DNA from: Clostridiales bacterium
GTDB lineage: Bacteria; Bacillota; Clostridia; Monoglobales; Monoglobaceae
Direction of reading: 5' to 3'
Assembly: GCA_019419865.1 (NCBI GenBank)
Contig: JAHZIG010000044.1
Span: 1-8,524 of the forward strand
DNA: 8,524 nt
Made by a program: the position numbers and the translations under genes
Shown: positions 5,005-8,524 of the stretch, one piece after another
Position numbering within the stretch: the first letter of the stretch is position 1
How the letters are laid out: each line of letters begins with the position of its first letter
The notes under the pieces: generated by a model
Seen by the model: only the letters and a program-made list of their open reading frames with translations
The model's database searches: none
Told to the model about the DNA's origin: nothing

Positions 5005-5193
5005 TTTACAATTCTTTTACAAAGTATTCCACTTCCGCATACGTTTCCGTCAGGCGTTAAAACGGCAAATTTCACCCCCTATTCGCTAATCCCTAATCGC
5101 TACGTTGCTCCGTTCGCTAATCTCTACAATATATTTTTTAAAATTCAGGCCTGTTTTAAGGTTTTTCTAAGGTTACTAATGTAAAATGTATGT

Positions 5194-5228
5194 TAAAATA
5201 ATGTGAAGCAAGTTCAAAAAAGGAGGAA
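5194..5228 (+). promoter_or_regulatory. Ribosome site and possible -10 of the SLH gene
   Basis: AAGGAGG just upstream of 5235, with 8 nt between GGAGG and the ATG, fixes the start of the 1067-codon gene. TAAAAT at 5194-5199 could be a -10 box, but no good -35 lies 16-18 bp upstream, so the promoter is uncertain. Confidence 0.5.
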
Positions 5229-5234
5229 TAAACA

Positions 5235-8200
5235 ATGAATTTTAGAGCGAAATTGATCGGTTCGATCGCGGCGCTGTGCATGATAACGGCGCTGTGTCCG
5301 ACTGTTTTAGCGGCCGACGCGGAGACGTCGATCGTATTGTCGGAGGAAGGCGTTACGGTAGACGGCGCGGCGATCTCGGAAAACGCGGATTCGGCGGTAT
5401 ATATGTCCAAGAAGACGGAGACGCACGAGGACGTCGCGGAGGAACTTAAGGATGTTGAAAACACGGTCGTGACGATAACTCAGGCCGGAACTTATCGCGT
5501 GAGCGGTTCCATGACGGACGCGCAGATAGCGGTCGCGGCGGGGGAGCAGGACGGCGTGGAGATCATTTTGGACGGGGCGGATATTACCTGCCGCACCGCG
5601 CCGGCTATCCTCGTATATTCGGCGTACGAACCCGCGGAGGCAGGCGAGGCGGGGGTCAAGATCACGCTCGCCGACGGGTCTGAAAACGCGCTGACCGGTT
5701 CGCATACCCTCGCCACTGACGAAGACGAGATCAAGCACGACGGCGCGATAAGCTCTAACGTCTCTCTGGTTATAGACGGCGGCGGCTCGCTAAGCGTCGT
5801 TGGAGATATGGAGGGGATCGAGATAAAATATAAGCATCTTACGATAAACGGCGGAACGATCTACGTCGAGAGTCAGGACGATCCTATAAACGGCAGCGAG
5901 GACTACGTAACGCATATCACAATCAACGGCGGATATATATACTGCCACGCGGTCGGCGCCGAGGGCGACGGTATGGATTCCAACGGCTATATGACGATAA
6001 ACGGCGGCACGGTTATCGCGCTCGCGAGTACGCAGAGCATGGACAGCGGTCTGGATTCCGAGATGGGAACCGTGATAAACGGCGGTACGGTCGTCGGCGC
6101 GGGAAATATGTTCGACGAACTCGACGAGGAGTCTCAGCAGTCGTATATGTTTCTGCAATTTACCGAGTCCACCGACGATTTGATCTGCGTTACAGACTTA
6201 AACGGGAACCCGGTATTCGCCTATGATTTCCCGTTCAGTTACTCGTATATCTCGCTGAGTTCTCCGGAGCTTGTCGAGGGGACTTATCACGTCTATATAG
6301 GCGGATCTATAGAGGGCGACGAAAGCGACGGGCTGTATACTAACATAACCTCGTATACGCCCGGCTCGCAGATGCATCACGGCGGGACCGCGGCCGTCGG
6401 TTTCGGCGGAACGGGCGGCTTCGGCGGCATGCAGCCGCCCGAGGGCATGGAGCCCCCGGAAGGTATGGAATTTCCTGAAGGTATGGAGCGGCCCGACGGA
6501 GGACAGCTCCTTGAAGGAGGACAGCGCCCTGAAGGAGATCATCTCCCCGACGGAGAGCGCCCCGAGGGCATGGGCGGAGGACGCGGCCAGGGCGGCGGAC
6601 CCGGAATGATTAGCAGCAGCTCGGAGACGGAGACGTATGAATTTACGCTTACGAGCGAGAGCAGGAGCTTTACCAACGTGACCAGCGCGGAGATCGAGAC
6701 GCTTCCGTTCGAGGACGTCGCGGCGGGAGATTGGTATTACGAGGCCGTGAGCCGGGCGTATAGCGACGGGCTTATAGTCGGAAAGACGGATACTGAGTTC
6801 GCGCCGGAGGATACGGTCACGGGCGCGGAGACGATAACGATGTTATACCGCCTGAGCGGCGAAGGGTCGGCGGATACGACTTCGGGCGACGACTGGTACG
6901 AGGCCGCCCGGAGCTGGGGCGAAGAGAACGGGATAATAGGCCGAAGCGGCTGGACGTTTGAACCGGATTCGGCGCTTACGAGGGAACAGACGATGGATAT
7001 GCTGTACAGGTATCTGACCTACGAGAATATACCGCTGTCCGAGACGGACGATCTGTCCGGTTACGGCGACGGCGCGAGCGTGAGCGATTACGCCGCTCAG
7101 GCGGCCGGGAAACTGAGCGCGGCGGGCTTGATCGAGGGCGACGAGAACGGACTGCGCCCGGCCGATACGCTTACCCGCGCGGAGATCGCCGCGATCCTGG
7201 TTCGAGCGATGGATATAATGGATTCCGACGTAAAGATCTATCCGGTGAGCGTAGACGAGGCGCTCTATACGGATTTCGCAGAGAGCTCGGAGGGCTATTT
7301 TGAAAACGGATTAAAGACCGGCTTCGGTTCGGCGATAACTTTCAGGGGCTACGACGAAGACGGAAATCCGCAGTTCTACGGCGTTACCGACCGCGGACCG
7401 AGTCTGGACGTTCCGGAGGATTCCCAGGCCGCGGACGAATACGACGCGGCGAAGATATTCCCGGCGCCCGATTTCACGCCCAGTATTGGGCTGATCACGA
7501 TCAAAAACGGCGAAGCGGTAGTCGAGGATTCGATTACGCTTAAGAATAGCGACGGAACGCCGCTTACGGGTTTGCCTCTGCCTTCGGGCGAACTCGGCGC
7601 GACCGGAGAGACGGCGCTGGATATGGAGCTTCAGGAACTCGGCTACGACGAAAACGGTTTCGATCCCGAGGGTATCGCGGTCGATTCCGACGGTAATTTC
7701 TGGCTCGCGGACGAATACGGGCCGTTTATCGCCAAGTTCTCGTCGGACGGAACGCTGATAGAGAAATACGCGCCCGGCGACGGGCTGCCGGAGATCTTGA
7801 AGTATCGCATCGCAAACCGCGGCTTCGAGGGATTGACGATATCCCCGTCGGGTAAAATTTACGCTTCGCTTCAAAGCGCGCTCGATATCGAGGGAGAGAC
7901 GAGCGCTACGGCGACGTTTATCAGGATATTGGAACTCGATCCCGAGACCGGAGAGACTAAAACGTACGCGTATCCGGTAGACGTTAGCGCGTATTCGTCG
8001 CCGAAGAACTGCAAGATAGGCGATATATACGCGATCGACGACAATACGCTTTTGGCGATCGAACAGGGCGAGCTTGCGGACGGAACGATAAGCAATATCG
8101 TATACGAAGTAGATCTGACCAACGCGACCGATATTACCGGCGTAACTTACGACGGGAGCGAGCTCGAATATACTTCGGACGCGGACGTTCTTTCAAGCGT

Positions 8201-8438
8201 TATCGCTTACGCCGACAAGACCGAATTTATCGATCTGAGGGCGCTCGGCTGGACTGCCGAGAAGGCGGAAGGCCTTTGTATGTTGGGGGATAACGAGACC
8301 CTGGCGCTGATCATTGAGGACGATTTCGGCCTCTCCGGCGCGTCTTTAAATCCAAGCTCCGGAGAAGCAGGCGAGAGCGCGGTGATCCTAAACGAGATCG
8401 CAGAGTCGGACGCCGCGAAAATTTGGCTAATAACGTAG
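5235..8438 (+). CDS. Secreted carbohydrate-binding / SLH / phytase-like protein
   Basis: A 1067-aa exported wall protein. Signal peptide 1-26 (hydrophobic 7-21, likely cleavage VLA|AD). Residues about 70-380 form a Cthe_2159-type (DUF4353) beta-helix: repeated INGGT turns, ILDGADITC (111-119), DGMDSNGYMTINGG (245-258), SGLDSEM (271-277) and SDGLYTN (364-370). This family binds calcium and acidic sugars. Residues 386-460 are a Gly/Pro linker with PEGM-like repeats. Three SLH repeats follow: 491-540 (degenerate TGAE), 552-595 (LTREQ) and 605-660 (LTRAE, canonical), expected to bind pyruvylated wall polymer. Residues about 690-1067 match the phytase-like esterase domain (PF13449-type): VTDRGP (717-722), DPEGIAVDSDGNFWLADEYG (810-829), NRGFEGLTISPSGKIY (861-876). 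Placing SLH in the middle displays both end domains. Substrates are not known. The stop TAG lies inside the right end repeat. Confidence 0.9.
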   Translation: MNFRAKLIGSIAALCMITALCPTVLAADAETSIVLSEEGVTVDGAAISENADSAVYMSKKTETHEDVAEELKDVENTVVTITQAGTYRVSGSMTDAQIAVAAGEQDGVEIILDGADITCRTAPAILVYSAYEPAEAGEAGVKITLADGSENALTGSHTLATDEDEIKHDGAISSNVSLVIDGGGSLSVVGDMEGIEIKYKHLTINGGTIYVESQDDPINGSEDYVTHITINGGYIYCHAVGAEGDGMDSNGYMTINGGTVIALASTQSMDSGLDSEMGTVINGGTVVGAGNMFDELDEESQQSYMFLQFTESTDDLICVTDLNGNPVFAYDFPFSYSYISLSSPELVEGTYHVYIGGSIEGDESDGLYTNITSYTPGSQMHHGGTAAVGFGGTGGFGGMQPPEGMEPPEGMEFPEGMERPDGGQLLEGGQRPEGDHLPDGERPEGMGGGRGQGGGPGMISSSSETETYEFTLTSESRSFTNVTSAEIETLPFEDVAAGDWYYEAVSRAYSDGLIVGKTDTEFAPEDTVTGAETITMLYRLSGEGSADTTSGDDWYEAARSWGEENGIIGRSGWTFEPDSALTREQTMDMLYRYLTYENIPLSETDDLSGYGDGASVSDYAAQAAGKLSAAGLIEGDENGLRPADTLTRAEIAAILVRAMDIMDSDVKIYPVSVDEALYTDFAESSEGYFENGLKTGFGSAITFRGYDEDGNPQFYGVTDRGPSLDVPEDSQAADEYDAAKIFPAPDFTPSIGLITIKNGEAVVEDSITLKNSDGTPLTGLPLPSGELGATGETALDMELQELGYDENGFDPEGIAVDSDGNFWLADEYGPFIAKFSSDGTLIEKYAPGDGLPEILKYRIANRGFEGLTISPSGKIYASLQSALDIEGETSATATFIRILELDPETGETKTYAYPVDVSAYSSPKNCKIGDIYAIDDNTLLAIEQGELADGTISNIVYEVDLTNATDITGVTYDGSELEYTSDADVLSSVIAYADKTEFIDLRALGWTAEKAEGLCMLGDNETLALIIEDDFGLSGASLNPSSGEAGESAVILNEIAESDAAKIWLIT
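6430..6575 (+). repeat. Degenerate PEGM-type coding repeat in the linker
   Basis: Residues 399-446 repeat a six-to-seven residue unit of the form PPEGME, drifting to RPEGD and LPDGE, encoded by imperfect GAGGGCATG / GAAGGTATG repeats. Similar low-complexity linkers are known next to Cthe_2159-type and CotH-type surface domains. Copy number is likely to vary between strains. Confidence 0.75.
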
Positions 8439-8524
8439 CAACATAGAGATTAGACCAGCTATAAAAAGCCAAGGGGAATTTAAGAAAAAAATAAAAATTT
8501 TCTTAAAAGAAAAAATGGCAGCAA
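8431..8524 (+). repeat. Right copy of inverted end repeat
   Basis: Inverted match to 28-112 and truncated by the window edge at ATGGCAGCAA. It begins TAACGTAG; the TAG (8436-8438) is the stop of the SLH protein, so the element supplies the last codons (Ile-Thr) and the stop. It holds a 10-bp AT-only hairpin (arms TTTAAGAAAA and TTTTCTTAAA), conserved in both copies while the loop differs. Confidence 0.85.

Larger units (their letters stand above)
4820..5106. mobile_element. MITE-like repeat element B
   Basis: About 287 bp. The left end reads CAACGTAGGGATTAGAGATT then AGCGATTAGGGATTAGG; the right end reads CCTATTCGCTAATCCCTAAT then CGCTACGTTG, followed by another GCTAATCTCTAC copy at about 5116-5127. 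The segment 5021-5106 is a direct repeat of element A, including a minus-strand GTG frame (5001-5075, 24 codons) with KFAVLTPDGNVCG. The middle (about 4853-5020) is absent from element A and holds a promoter and terminator unit. It may be the same element with an insertion or a recombinant. No transposase is encoded. Confidence 0.6.

Noticed and set aside
4898..5089. Plus-strand ORF of 63 codons across element B
   Set aside because: No ribosome site; it overlaps the terminator, promoter and repeat end, and its C-terminal part is just the translated repeat.
7311..7874. Minus-strand ORF of 187 codons, and similar ones at 5307-5738 and 6198-6542
   Set aside because: Antisense shadows of the GC-rich 1067-codon gene with Arg-rich, domain-free translations.

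Overview
The window looks like an anaerobic, probably gut or rumen, Gram-positive Clostridia-type (Bacillota) bacterium. The evidence is an oxygen-sensitive indolepyruvate:ferredoxin oxidoreductase, a surface protein anchored by S-layer-homology (SLH) repeats, strong AGGAGG ribosome sites, GC-rich genes separated by AT-rich gaps, and many short interspersed repeats. No tRNA, rRNA or CRISPR array is visible.

Layout. Bases 110-4083 hold a minus-strand operon read iorA > iorB > paaK. IorA and IorB form the 2-oxoacid:ferredoxin oxidoreductase for aryl pyruvates; PaaK is an aryl-acetate:CoA ligase. Together they link aromatic amino acids (through aryl pyruvates) to arylacetyl-CoA and arylacetate, either as a fermentation route or in reverse to build aromatic amino acids from scavenged arylacetates. 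The operon has a good promoter (4294-4322) and a leader of about 200 nt with three strong stems, one of which can form a pseudoknot next to the iorA ribosome site. The 349-bp iorB-paaK gap is unusual: it contains a decayed second copy of the iorB 3' end and a 30-bp tandem repeat.

Bases 4323-5234 form a compact non-coding or small-gene island between two divergent transcription units. Two MITE-like repeats (about 4400-4583 and 4820-5106) flank a convergent pair: a plus-strand promoter with perfect consensus boxes, and a minus-strand 15-codon hydrophobic peptide with a perfect Shine-Dalgarno sequence. A 12-bp hairpin lies between them. This layout resembles a type I toxin-antitoxin locus. Inside the second repeat is a separate minus-strand promoter, short RNA and terminator unit.

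Bases 5235-8438 encode a 1067-residue secreted protein: signal peptide, Cthe_2159-like beta-helix carbohydrate-binding domain, Pro/Gly/Glu/Met linker, three SLH repeats, and a C-terminal phytase-like (PF13449-type) domain.

Both ends of the window carry the same repeat of about 85-94 bp in inverted orientation. Each copy begins at, or a few bases before, the stop codon of the outermost gene. The window may therefore be a contig that broke at a multi-copy repeat. The parts most worth checking are the iorA leader, the toxin-antitoxin-like pair and the end repeats.
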